From Druceiella hillmani (taxonomy: Eukaryota > Arthropoda > Insecta > Lepidoptera > Hepialidae), in the NCBI GenBank assembly GCA_039881145.1, contig JAYKKI010000067.1, positions 10,001-74,000 on the forward strand: a stretch of DNA of 64,000 bases. The letters run 5' to 3'. Below the pieces are notes generated by a model. It searched no databases, was not told the DNA's origin, and was given only the letters and a program-made list of their open reading frames with translations. The first letter of the stretch is position 1, and the number at the start of each line of letters is the position of its first letter. A program made the translations under genes and the position numbers. Positions 48,526 to 61,781 of this stretch are shown in pieces.

Positions 48526-51500
48526 GCATAAATCAATCCGCGATGTCCCGCTTTCGATTTACGAACGCGCACAACTTTTTTTTAATTTTGCTTAAGAGTA
48601 ATGCGAATTTTTAAGAACATTTTTAGTTTTCGATTTTTTTACGCAGACGCATGCACCTAAAATAAATGTTATGCAAAAGTGTATGGTTTAGAATTTATTA
48701 ATTATTTTCACAATATCTACACTTTTCATACCTTCACTCATGTTAATCGTCCTTGTGTCAAAATTATGCAACAGAAATGCAATTTGGTCATTATTAAAAA
48801 TAAAGAGCGCCATGAAATTTGGTGCAAATATTGATTTTTAGTACGATTATAAAATAAATTATTTTTCTGTACCAGAAACGAAGCAACATGTTGAAATTTT
48901 AATAGTTTTTTATAAAATATGTTATACTGAACAACTGTGTTCCTCCATGCAAAAGCCACTGTGTAAGAAAATGTAATAAAGAATGCACGCAAATTGACTT
49001 AAAAACTGCTGCAATTGACTTTACATTAATTGGAAAAATTAAAAAAAACTAAATGTTCATTTGTTTTTTTTTTTCATTTTTTGTTTTTGCAACACAGCGA
49101 AATAATTATGTTCCGTAATAATACTCCAATTTGATTTTTAGATGATAAACATTTTATTTTTATCTTAATTTCTAAAGGAAGTAATATTTTCAAACAAACT
49201 TTTATTTATTCCACTAAAAGACCATTGAATTTCTGATTAAAGTAATTATTTTTGTTATCGCAAAACGTTGATATTTTGAAATTGAAATCTGCTGTAGTTG
49301 TGATGGTTTTTTTTCTTAAAAAATAGTTTTTCATAGGTAAGGTGAGTTTTAGTAAATAGATAGATTGTATTTATGTTAACAATAGTTTAAAACAAATTTA
49401 GTTTTGCTTTAATAAACTCAATAAGAAACTTGAGTTGCAATCACATTTGCCAAGCATTAACATTGTTTTTGAGAATATAAATTTCTCGTCCCTAATCCAA
49501 TTATAGATTTTCGAGACGGTTAAAATATAAATATAAATATATTTAAGCATTAGCTATTAGTATATGTACCTGTTAATAGGGTTTATTACAGTACAAAATT
49601 TCATGTTTCTACGTTGCGCCCAAAATTTTAAATTTCCGATTTAATAATAATTATTTAGTGCAATTTTTCACGAAAGACATAAATATACATATATGTGTAT
49701 TAAAAATTTGGAAGTATAAATGAAATATTAACTCAGGTTCGATATTAAATAATAAAAAATTAAAACCGATTTGTCATAGTTAAAATTTAAAGCTCATGTT
49801 TCTAAGTGTAACACACTTGGAAACTATGAGAAACGTTTTGCGTTTACCCATTCCTTTCTTTAATTTTTTTTCTTCTATTAATGGAGCAACATAAAACATA
49901 ACAAGCCATATTATGTCCAGTAATCATTATCCTTCCCAGAAACATAGAATACAACTTTGCTTAACCGTGAGAAACATTGCAGAAATTAAATTCGTTATTA
50001 TATTCTAAATATTAAATCAAAATTCAAATATGAGACCCATGCTCCTACCTAAGTTGTAAATTCTTTGACGTTGCCACTAATGATAGAACGATGAATCATG
50101 CGCCAGAAATAACATTATATTTTTCTTTTGCTTCATTCAGTTTAATAAAAACATTAAATAAATTAAACGTATCAAGTACAAGTAGAATGTGTTAAGTGGG
50201 GGTTTCGTACCCACTTGAATACATATAAAAGTTTAAACATAAAACACAAAGGTACAAAGGTACTTTCGCAGTCATAAAAACATCAAGTTTTATTACCCAA
50301 CATTTTATGCTATGTTATATTAAGCTACTTTTATTTTTTTAATAGAGATAATTTCTTAGCCGAATTAAAGGTTCTAAAGTAATAAAGTTTCCAAGACGGT
50401 CCTGGTGAAAGAGTGGTTCTAAAATTGATAATTTTTAGAGTTCATAAAATTGCTTTTCAGTGAAGAAAAAATTCACAAAACCTATTTGTATGTTGATGGA
50501 AGAGTTCTTTTGAACGATACTCCACTAGCCTGTCTGGAAAAAAAAACTCCTCTCTCCTTCACCTCTTTATGGGAGTTCCTTCAAAATACAATTTTAAGTC
50601 ACTTTAAACCATTTCTATTTTTGAACAACAAACTATGTATTATGTGTGGATTTCAAGACCTTATCTTAATCGTTTACAAGTTAAAAAATATGTGACAGAG
50701 AAAAAACAGACGACCTTGATACAGGAATAGGGCTCCTTACGGGTACTTCGGGTATTGAATCATAAGAAACCACACATGCAGCGTTAATCGTTACGTTGTC
50801 AAGTAATCGCTATTCAATATAATATATACGTTTTTTTAATCTATATTTTCATTTGTTATATTTATACAAAAAAATAACATTCCAGTTTTGTTTTTCCGAT
50901 TAGTATCCACACTATTAACATATTGTCGTCAAAACTTAAATATAATGATAATTAGATGGCACTAAGACATAGTCAGATGTGGGTGAAAGGCCGTGAAATT
51001 ATTCCACAGGGTTTAACCAATCCACACAAAAGACATTTGACTACAAAAAATCACCGTACATAATGTTAAAATTATTGATGTAAAATACATTTATTTACTC
51101 AAGAATATAGTCTGGATTTAAAGAGGTTCCCTGTAAAATGCAAGTCGTTTTAACATTTTTTTTTAAATCCACTCGTACCTATTTTTAGCTGGCATACGTA
51201 CTTCCGTATGTACCAATTAAAATATTGATTAATAGTAGGGTAGTTGACTGCTTCCAAACTCTCTGTCAGTAATAAAATATTATGGAAATACAGGTTAATT
51301 AAAAACGAGAGTTAAAAAAAATATGAAAATTAATTAAAAAGTAAGTTAATTAACTAACTTTATCTTTGAAATTAAAGCGACTTCACACTGAATAATATGG
51401 AGCGTCTTAAAATTTATAATAAAATAAAAAGTGAAATGACTAGATATTCAGGTGTTTAACTTTAATAGTTATTACATACTGTATCAACTTGCACGTTAAA

Positions 51501-52879
51501 TGTAATATTTGGAATGTTTCTTTCTCACTCCATCTCCATAGAAGGAAGGTTTGGTAAGGAGCGACATTAAATGTGCTGTATGTTCGACATAACGATTTTA
51601 AATATTTTTGTAGGCAATAGAAATAGATCTTTATAATCTCCCCACTCGAAATGATTAACTTGACGTACAGAAAGATTTCAAGGCGTGTGTCTTCTCTCAA
51701 TCTTTCTTAGAGAATAAACTTCACTGATTAAAAACAAATGTTCTTAGCAGCTTTAAAATTTTAGAGAGTAAAAATACTTTATTTATTAAATTTAAAAAAA
51801 AAAATTATAATTGTTGACAACAATGTTTTACTTTTGACAGTAATACCATGTGCGCGTGTATATATATCACATATTTTTTAATTCGTAACTTTTGCGCCAT
51901 ATCGTCACTTAGTAAATAGTTTTTGAAGAAAATCCTTTCAATACCAAGCTTTAATCCCTAATATTAGCACAAAATACATAACTTGCTAACGCGATAGGCA
52001 TTTCTCTGCTTTTTTAAATCTGTGTGACGAGCATGCATGAAATATGTATAAACTTGAATTAGAAATATATATTTTGTAAATATATTTAAGTGTACTATAC
52101 TTAAAAAATATTGAAAAGTAAAACAAATAAATTTTTTCTAAACCATTCTGTAACACTACTTATAATTTTCTCATATTATTTCCGAATTACCAGTAAACAT
52201 TTTAGCATAATTGGTGGAAAGTGCAATCTTTCGTTAAGAATACGTCAAATGCTAACGTGAAATCATAGAAAATAGTTTTATTTTTGAATGAAAACTTATT
52301 GAAATAAATACATTATTTTAATTGTTCGCGTCCGTCGTGTAAAAAGAAGTTCTAACATTCCTATTTAATGTGTTGACGTTTAATCTACAGAATAATACTC
52401 AATAAGTAGAAGTGAAATAAATACATGATCAAATAAAACTTATTTGATCAATGCTACTGCTTTCACTTACATTCTATTAATTGATTTTTAACATAAATTT
52501 ATGTTCAAATAATGCCAACGAAAAAGTTATCGACAACGATAAATGTGTAAAATATCATATCACCAGCTAAAACTGAAACATCGGAGAACACTTGCTGAGG
52601 ATGAAAAACAATGCTCGAAGCTAATAACGAGATTAACCTTGCGTCGTAAATAATCTGCTCTTTTCAAAGTCGAACAAAGTGCGTAATATTTTCTTTTATT
52701 TTCTACCATTTACTGCCACAATAAAAGACGGCGCGAAGCAAAGATTGTCGAGTTCGTAACAGATCATTTATGATGAGGCTGAAATTATAAATGCTAACTA
52801 GTTTATTAATTCTAAGAGAAAACAATCATTTTAATACCTCACACAGTATCGGCCACCCACTCCGGAAACAATCTAATGA
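48526..52879. other. Gene-free AT-rich sequence
   Basis: No gene, domain or RNA recognised. Small hairpins occur at 49793-49830 (ctcatgtttctaagtg paired imperfectly with cacttggaaactatgag) and 52426-52450 (tgatcaaata with tatttgatca). Confidence 0.55.
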
Positions 52880-52996
52880 TTAAAAATGAAAATAACTCAC
52901 ACGAATTATGTTTCATAGAAGCAGAATGTCTGCTTTTAATATAGCAGAAAGACTGTTTCTATGAAACATATTTTGTGTGAGTTATTTTCATTTTCA
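52880..52996. repeat. Long hairpin, arms about 44 bp
   Basis: The left arm 52880-52923 (around atgaaaataactcacacg and atgtttcatagaa) pairs with 52953-52996 (ttctatgaaacatat, tttgtgtgagttattttcat). There are only a few mismatches. The 29-base interior partly pairs again (gcagaatgtctgc against gcagaaagactg). Size and shape resemble a small foldback element or a precursor hairpin. Confidence 0.8.
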
Positions 52997-53776
52997 ATTA
53001 CTTTACGAATTACATTAGCCGAACGGCCCGACGCACGCGCCTGAGAAGCGACGTTTCGTACGTGATATTTTACGACATAGAGCCCACATCTAATTAAAGT
53101 CTTTCGTTGATATTAACTTTTATAATAGGCTTATATAACTTATTATCTAACCTTAATAGCTCTTACCGTGATGCTTTTTGTCAGGCTTTTACAAATCTTC
53201 ATCGTTCATTAAAAGCTTTTAGGGACAGATGATAAATATGATAAAAGTTATTATTGTGATATTTAACGAAACTATTTGAAAAATAAATTAATTACATAGT
53301 GAAAATCACTTAATAGCTCTATGAATAGTGTGTTATATAGATACTTTTTGATCTATTTTTGTGATCATTGATGTCACAAATGTTCGCGTTTGTATTCGCA
53401 AATTACTTGTAAATTTGCAAAGTTACCTTTTAGTAGTTATTTCTTTTATATTCTTTATATTTTTAAATAAAAAGCAGATAAAAGTCATTATTCATTTCTG
53501 AAAAAAAATTATAAAAAACTCGAAAAATTTATAATGTTAATACTTTTAGTTATATGGCCAAAATCGACATGTGAAAATTAGCAGTGAATATTTTTAATAG
53601 AAGAGAGAGTCCTCGTCTTTTTGTGTAATTTTAGCAGAGAGTCTTTGATAAAACAGTGAAATTAGAAAAAATACTCTTGAAAATAACTGCGAATAGTTTT
53701 GGGTTAAACAGTAATTTACAGTGAGCTAGACTAGACTTCGACCCAAATCCATACACTTCTACTTTTTCATGTCGAT

Positions 53777-53810
<34 letters not shown>

Positions 53811-55716
53811 TATAATAATGCCACAAATTATAATTCGCGCACCTGTAAGTCGAACTTACGCGATTAATGTACTGTACAGTTCTTAATACACGTGAAAGTA
53901 TCGATGCATACATTAAATATCGCATGTGATTCAAGTGCAACCCTTAATTGACGCATAATTTTCGAATTAACTGTATTATACTGAATTTGTAACAAGTTGA
54001 CAAATATTGAAATAAGAAAGGGTAATTGTAAAATGTTTGATGTAATTCAATATAATGAATTTATATCCAAAATATTATAGCAAATTAGGTTGTAATGTAG
54101 ATGTCAACAAAAAAATTGTTTTGCCATAAAAAGTACTTCCGGTTGGTAATTCTGGTAATTTTTACGGATGTGAATTTCAACAAAAACTTTCATATCACTT
54201 TTTAAATTTTTCCGACCAATAATTTTCAAGGTTATGTGGAGCAATAACCATTTTACTGAAATTTTGGTATGAAAAGCTTCTTTAAAAAAAATACAAATTT
54301 TTACAATTCTTATTTTAATGATTTTTATTTAAAAATCAAAGCGATTACCTAAAGAAAAATGCTGAAAGTGATTTGTCCTACAGAGACGAACTTGTTTAGA
54401 AAGGTGTTGATGTCATTTTTACTATTTTATTGAATAATATTTGTCATTATGTATATTTTATATTACTACACACAACTGCGTGACTGTTTGTAAATAAAAG
54501 GGAGAATGTTTTAAAAACAGGAATGTTGTAAATAACAGCACCCCATTTTTTTATTACATAAAAGGATGGATGTTTGCAAAGGATGGATGAATGTTTATAC
54601 ATTACATAAATTGTAATTACAAAATAAAAGCCGACGAGGAATAACAATTTTTAAATAAATCTCAAAAGTGGACCGATTTAGCGTCTAGACAAAGACAATA
54701 GTGAATTTTGATGACATTTTTAGTAATTCTCATTGTATTCTACGAGAGCAAATGAGAATGGGAGATATTCCCTCATTATTTATGCCATTAAATTTAGAAG
54801 CTCACAACTCGCTCATTTTTTATCGTTTTTTTTTAATTTTCCATTACTGATTTTTGACTAGTTTAAATTTTTATGATTTTTTACCAAAAACAGCTTTCAC
54901 AAAAATAGTGAACTACTATATTAGACCACTATTTTTTGCAACTGTATCTAAATTTTCACTCTCCATGTCAAATAACCTTAAAAAAACGCTTGTGACAGAT
55001 AAACAAAAATTTCAGTGTTTCCATAAGAGTTCTGTATTACCAATAATAGTATGGGAGCTAAAAACAGGTATCTAAAAATTGAATTAAAATAAATTCCCTA
55101 CTTTCAGAGATCGATACCTATATACTTCATTGTGTAGTGGAATTATTTTAAATATAGATTTTTATTAAATGTCAAAAACAAAAAGCCACCGGAATTAAAC
55201 CAATGTTTTTAACATATTAGCAATGTATATTACTCAATCAAGGAATATATTTAGTTTTATTCATACTCGTCAAGAAATTGAGAGAAAAATCTAAAAAAAA
55301 AGTTGATAGGATGTATGAATATACGTTTATAAAAAAAATATCGAAAAAAAATCTTTACATCTAAAGAAAACATATTGTACCAGAATAAGCAGCATTTGAA
55401 AGATAAAAACAAGTAAAAGTAGACGAGTTAATAAGAAGTATAAGAATGAATGAAGTAATGGAAGTATACCAGGGTAGACAACGTAAGGGTGTAGATAGTT
55501 AAAAAGAAAATTTAAGACATACCTTTGGATGTTATTGTCTATTGGTTACGTGTCATTTAATAATAGCGTGACTGCACATTTGTAATATTGGTGTTGATGA
55601 ATATTTTGCAATTTTTTTTCAAGATTTATTATGTAACTTTACAGTTTCAATTCAGTATTGTTTTTCTGTTGAACAACTAAGACGGTTAGACTGCATAGAA
55701 TATAATTTTAACAAAG
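52997..55716. other. Gene-free sequence with one short TA tract
   Basis: Alternating A/T at 53780-53807. Less AT-rich sequence at 53010-53060 (gaacggcccgacgcacgcgc) has no identified content. Small frames at 54447-54647 and 54854-55075 show no domains. Confidence 0.5.
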
Positions 55717-58436
55717 GTTTTATGTTTTACAGTCATTGCGATGCGTGGTGCCGCCGAAGAATGATTGCGATGGTACACCATGGTTGCGCCGCTGCTCGAG
55801 GAAGCACCCAAATATCCCGGAGAGGATCATAGTAGTAGAAATTATTAGGGATACAAATTGCTCGCATAATATTAAATACATCTTTAACCTTAAACATATT
55901 TACATAAACACTGTGGTGCACAAAGGCACAAACAAATTTCAAATTTATTTCATTCCCATATTTTAGCTTTAATATTTATAGAATATTGTTAATATGATGG
56001 TTTTCTAATCTCTTCGTACATTAATTTCGGTGATACAGACTTGGATACCGACATGTATTTTTCATTCCTTATTTTAACTTTTTCTCCAATTCTTTATACG
56101 TTCCAATACAACAAATTCCTTAATTAATACGTGATTACTTTGAAAAATATACTAGGAAAACCAATATGTGTTTACTTCGAATGCCAACATTCTAGTATTT
56201 TTCTTTACCATTGTAGAATTCCGTACCTAGAAAGAAAGAGGTGACATTTTGAGATCATTCTGACGTCCATTTCTTTTAAAACCCATTCATCCCAAAATTT
56301 TTGAATTTTAATAATAATAAGACATATTAACATGGGTATATCTCAATTGATATTCCTCAAAAATATTTACAGGAATATCTAGCGATATATCGTTTGAAAA
56401 GGCTAATTGCAAGAAAGTCGAAAATGTTCATTTTTTAAAACCTGCAAGCAAATAAATCCCCCTCCATCTCAACTATCTTAATTACCCTCTATCAACTACC
56501 TCAGTTTTAATTAAAGAGTTAGCAATATTTCTAAAAGTCAACTTAAAATTAATCGGAATAAAATAGTAATGTCTTGAGATCTGATAGTCTTTGAGAAACG
56601 CAAGATATTTTCGTGCATGTGAAAAGTATACGGGTAGTAAAGAATATATTTGCATGACAAAAAATTGTAATAATATTTATAAACAGTTAGATTAAAATTA
56701 CTACGCATACTTAAATGTTTAAATTATTACGTGTACTAAAGTGTGTACCTAATTGTCATAGTGTAATTCTCGTCATTCTATTCGTGTTGCAAAGCGTACG
56801 TCTATATCTAACGATTAAAGAGTTATTATGTAAATGTCACCTACAAGCAGCAAGAAGAATAGACAAATAAGAAAAATATCCCAATAGGGCATATATCATT
56901 ACGCGAGATCTGTGTGTTGATTTAAAAAAAGCTTAACTCAGAAAGAGTTACAATTTTCCAAAATATGTAACAAACCGCCTATTGACCAACTATGATATCA
57001 ACGTACGATTGTAAACATTATAAATTGATATAACTTATGAAATATGTATTAGTAGATGTGATTACAGCAAGAACCAAAGTTATGGTTACTAAAGACAAGA
57101 TAAACAGTAAAACGACGTATAAACTAGAAATTAGCATTACATCAACATATATACTTAATGATCATTCGGTTAATGTGATGACTAAAACAGATATAAAATG
57201 AACTCGTTAAGAAGATTTTGTACATATTTTGGTATATTTACATGTAACATTTTGAAATTTACATATAGTTTTTGTATTGAACCGTTTAGGAATATTAATA
57301 TCATTCTATACTTTATACACATATTGCCTAGTATACCTTTCACAGACGTGAAAATATCATGAATTTCTTAAGAATTCTTCCATTTTATTACTCATAACTC
57401 TTTTACTATTTTACATTTAACTATTTTTTATATGTGTTTTTAAATACAGGAAATGTTTGAGAAATATTAGTACCGCATTGCATCGTACTAGCTAACGACG
57501 TTTAAATTGACGTGGTAACATAACGGAGACATAATGAAAAATTTTGTCGTCCACAATATCGTTGTTTTACGGTAAAAAAAATTGCCCCAACATTTATGAG
57601 TGCTTCATATGAGAATTTTAATTAATTTTGCTTCATATTAAGCATATAATCCTCTTTTACATGAAGCATTTGCTTAAGATATCATGCACATAAGTTTAAA
57701 ATCGTTAAAACTGTAACACTGTGGCAGAAAGTGACAGACAAATAGAAGGACGGACATGACGAAACTATAAGGGTATATTTGAAATAACATAAAAAAAGAG
57801 ATGTGAACACCAAATAATCAACTGTACTTACTACACCAATGTAATCAGGAGTCAAAAGTACTAGGTAATACTTTTTAGTCATATGTCGGTTTGATTTATT
57901 CCAGACCGCTCAGATTCCACACAATATATAGCAACCTCATTCCGAGTACCAGGAGGCGCCACGAAACTGCAAGCAGAGGTCAAAAAGAAAATCAAAAAAT
58001 AGTTCAAGACTTTGAAACGAAATATCCAAGTTCGTACATCTGCAGAGAGGATGTAAAATATCGGAGATTGTCGTTCATCCGATCATTGGAGTTTATCTTA
58101 ATATGATTTAAAAGAAAACCTTACTCCCAAGTTTGATCATTACTATTTTGTTTAAACTTGTAAAGCAAGCTTTGTCTAATTAAATTATTCAACGCAGAGA
58201 AAAATTACATTAATTAAATTATAAATAAATATAGTTTTAATTATTGTAATTTTGTTCTGTTTGTAAAATTACGACAATCGATAAATCAAAAAATAATTGT
58301 TTATGGGAAAACTAGAACCTAAGAATTTATAATTTTTCCGATTTATGGATCCTTAAAACTTTGGATCATACGTACAGATGAATAAAAGAATAGTTACAGA
58401 ATAGTAGACTAGTTACATTATGTAAGCCAGTATTTA

Positions 58437-58439
<3 letters not shown>

Positions 58440-58482
<43 letters not shown>
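58440..58482. repeat. (TA)n microsatellite within segment A
   Basis: Alternating A/T over 43 bp. The corresponding place in the right copy has a much longer, interrupted tract (61660-61775). Confidence 0.95.
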
Positions 58483-58487
<5 letters not shown>

Positions 58488-58573
58488 CATATACATAAAT
58501 AAACATTTTTTATAACTAAATTTGTATATAATATTTTAATTAACGGAAGTAAAGCTTGTTTTATTGAAATTTA

Positions 58574-58613
58574 ACTTTTACACTACTAGTAGTACTTTTA
58601 CACTACTAGTAGT
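58574..58613 (+). repeat. Perfect 20 bp tandem duplication
   Basis: acttttacactactagtagt occurs at 58574-58593 and 58594-58613. Each copy contains the 12 bp palindrome actactagtagt. The right copy of the duplication has one occurrence only (near 61569-61580). Confidence 0.9.
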
Positions 58614-59178
58614 GAAAAAATAATTTTCTTACACAGATAAGGGAGATCTGTATTTTAGAAACTGTTGAAATCGATATGAAAAAAATGACGTTTGAAAAAA
58701 TTTGTCTAAAGTTTGCTGTATTATCAATGATACTAAATGATATAATTTTTAAGTAGTTCACAATATGTTTACATCTGTGAAAGCGACACAGGGCAATGTA
58801 TTTACGTGTGATTTACACGATTAAAAATAATATCAATCCTAAGGGTATACGGAACCCTCGTAAAGAGATGCTGTTTTCACTGTAATAGAGGTTATTTATG
58901 CGGAAAGGTTCATATGTATAAGGCATTAATATAGATGTTCTGCTTACAGCGCGATGTTAATATTTGTGTTGCGTATCCTCGAACAAGGGTAGGTACAAAA
59001 CGGAGAATTATTGGTGTAGTTAACCGAAAGAATTGTATGTGCAATTTCTAATTAAATGCGAGTATTTAGAACTCTTTCACATTTTTCACAAATTAGATAA
59101 GGACGAGAGGTTTTCACATTGTATTCATATTGTAATATCTTGCAAATGTTCCTTAAAAAAATAACGGCAAATGCAAAC

Positions 59179-59402
59179 TTTTAGAACACATTAATCCGTT
59201 AACAATAAATCAGACAGTAGAACAAATCGAAACTGACTTATTATGTTTCGTATCATCAAAAACAAAAACACAATTCCTATAAATAATTAAGAATTCCCTA
59301 TATATTTGCAAACTAATTAAAACGTAAAAATGCTTATGTATAAATGCTTATGTATGCTCAGTACGATGATAAGCGTCAATTTGGCGCGTAAATCAAAACT
59401 AT
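59179..59402 (+). repeat. Segment B, left copy
   Basis: Directly follows segment A, overlapping it by a few bases of shared actttt. Its reverse complement is at 63646-63909, on the far side of the right A copy. It contains ataaatgcttatgta repeats. It is shorter than the right copy by two small deletions of about 20 bases each. Confidence 0.88.
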
Positions 59403-60958
59403 AATTATGTGGAATGCAACATTTATGAGATAAACCAGAAATTTACAAAATTAAAATTTGTATCTTAATTCCAAACTTTGTTTATAGAAATTTTTAAATT
59501 GTACTGTCCTCTCCATGAGGTATTCTCGGTCATTTATATCTTTAATTTATTTTCTCGATAACTTTACTTATGTGATACACTAGCTTTATCTGCACTTCGT
59601 AAACACATATTTTTTTCATATTTCCGGCACAGATTTCCTTTTGTAATAACGTTTCCGTTTCAAAGTTATCCTCTATTGGAATAAAAAAATTTCTACTTTA
59701 GTATGAATAACCCTTCCATCTAGAAATTATCCTTTACTTATCTTACAACACAAGTTAAACTATGGGCTGAATCTCATTATAGTCTCGAAAATTTCTATTC
59801 ATTAGTTTTAAGCCTGCACGTTTGGTCTTACTACCCAAGTGCTAACGTTTAAATTTCATGTTCCTTAAGAAAAATTTGATCAAAAGCGACTTACGTGATT
59901 GTCAAATAAAAAGATGAACATGAAACGGAAAGACAGATAGAACATTCTTGTGGAAAAATCGAAGAAAACGAAAGATAGCATAAAATTAAATGTTTACCGG
60001 AAAGAACTATTTCAATGAACTTTCATTCAAATTGACAAAGTAGTTTTTGTACGGTGTTCGAGTAACCAAGCACACAATTTTAAAAAATGCTTTCTGGGTT
60101 CAGAGAAACGGAAACACAGAAAAACACACATGTACAGATACACCATTGTCACAATCACACAGTGACATAAGTTCATCTTCTTGTGTCATTTAAATGTCCT
60201 TATCTATATCTATGCTGTTAAGTTTTCGATTTAAGTATTTTTTAATTATACAAAATCTATGAAATTTCTGTTCCACTCTTGTTTTTACCCCAAAAAAAAT
60301 CTTTACCAATTGTTCATATATTATATTTAATATCAATATTGAACTAAGTGTGATGAAGGCAACAACAGAATAGTCTGGCGATTTAGCAGGTTATAGTTAG
60401 AAAATATTTATTATCTCTTCCTACGACGGCGAAATGTGTGATACGCGTGACATAAATTATGTATACAGAAATAAGGCAGAGGAGAGCTACCCTGCAAAGG
60501 CAAAGTCTTCGTTTAAGCAGAGTATCTTTTTGCTACGTAAATACAATGTAACATTCTGTAAATATGGCCCAAATGTAAATCAAAAATAAAGACATATATT
60601 TACGAATTACACCAAAACAAAATATCTTTCGCGAGTCATCTGGTCAACAAATGGTCGTATCTTATTATAGAACTAATTTTTTCTTTTATTCTCTTTCATT
60701 TAAAAGTTGTTAATCTTTGTTTTATGATTTAATGCTCGGTATAATTTGTATTATTCTGTATTGAATCAAGGAATACCTCATTCTCAAAACTTTGTCATAT
60801 CCATACGTCAGTTGTAACCACACAGTTTTAGTCCCACATGTGAGCATGAAATTTTGCAACCAAAGACCTTCAAATGAACGCCTTGATTAAAATGTGGAAA
60901 AACACGTTTTTAGTATCTCAACAAGTGGTGTTTCATTGGATATGCATTTTAAAATGTG
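59403..60958. other. Unique spacer between the duplicated copies
   Basis: No gene or repeat is recognised. Neither edge resembles the start of segment A or the end of segment B. Confidence 0.55.
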
Positions 60959-61682
60959 AAAAAGTTTGCATTTGCTGTTATTTTTTTAAAGAACGTTTGC
61001 AAGATATTACATTTTAATGTGACGCACAATGTGAAAACCTCTCGTTCTTATCTAATTTGTGCGACATGCATTTGAAAAATGTGAAAGAGTTCTAAATACT
61101 CGCATTTAAATAGAAATTGCACATTCCATTCTTTCGGTTCACTACACCAATAATTCTCCGTTTTGTATCTACCCGTGTTCGAGGATACGCAACACAAATA
61201 TTAACATCGCGCTGTAAGCAGAACATCTATATTAATGCCTTATACATAAGAACCTTTCCGGATAAATACCCTCTATTACAGTGAAAACAGCATCTCTTTA
61301 CGAGGGTTCCGTATACTCTTAGGATTGATATTATTTTTAAAATCACTCGTAAATACATTGCCCTGTGTCTCTTTCACAGATGTAAACATATTGTGAACTA
61401 CTCAAAAATTATATCATTTAGTATCATTGATAATACAGCAAACTTTAGACAAATGTTTACAAACGTTATTTTTTTCATAATATCGATTTCAACAATTTCT
61501 AAAATATAGGGTTAAGGGAGATCTGTGTAAGAAAATTATTTTTTAGAACATTTTCAGCAATTACTCCAACTACTAGTAGTGTAAAAATTAAATTTCAATT
61601 AGCTTTACTTCCGTTAATTAAAATATTATATACAAATTTATTTATAAAAAAATTTTATTTATATATATGTATATATATATAA

Positions 61683-61781
<99 letters not shown>

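Larger units (their letters stand above)
55717..59182 (+). repeat. Large inverted duplication, left copy of segment A
   Basis: Starts at gttttatgttttacagtcat and runs to gcaaatgcaaactttt. The reverse complement lies at 60959-63645. In a directly compared stretch (55730-55965 against 63395-63633) I count about four differences in 235 bases. The left copy holds two segments absent on the right (57377-57809 and 57973-58350), which explains most of its greater length. The frame 55736-55966 is shared with the other copy, but its few differences show no clear sign of protein selection. No known domain is present. Confidence 0.93.

Noticed and set aside
55736..55966. 76-codon frame shared by both copies of the large duplication as a conserved gene
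   Set aside because: Shared because the DNA is ~98% identical; the few differences include amino-acid changes, so there is no sign of protein conservation.
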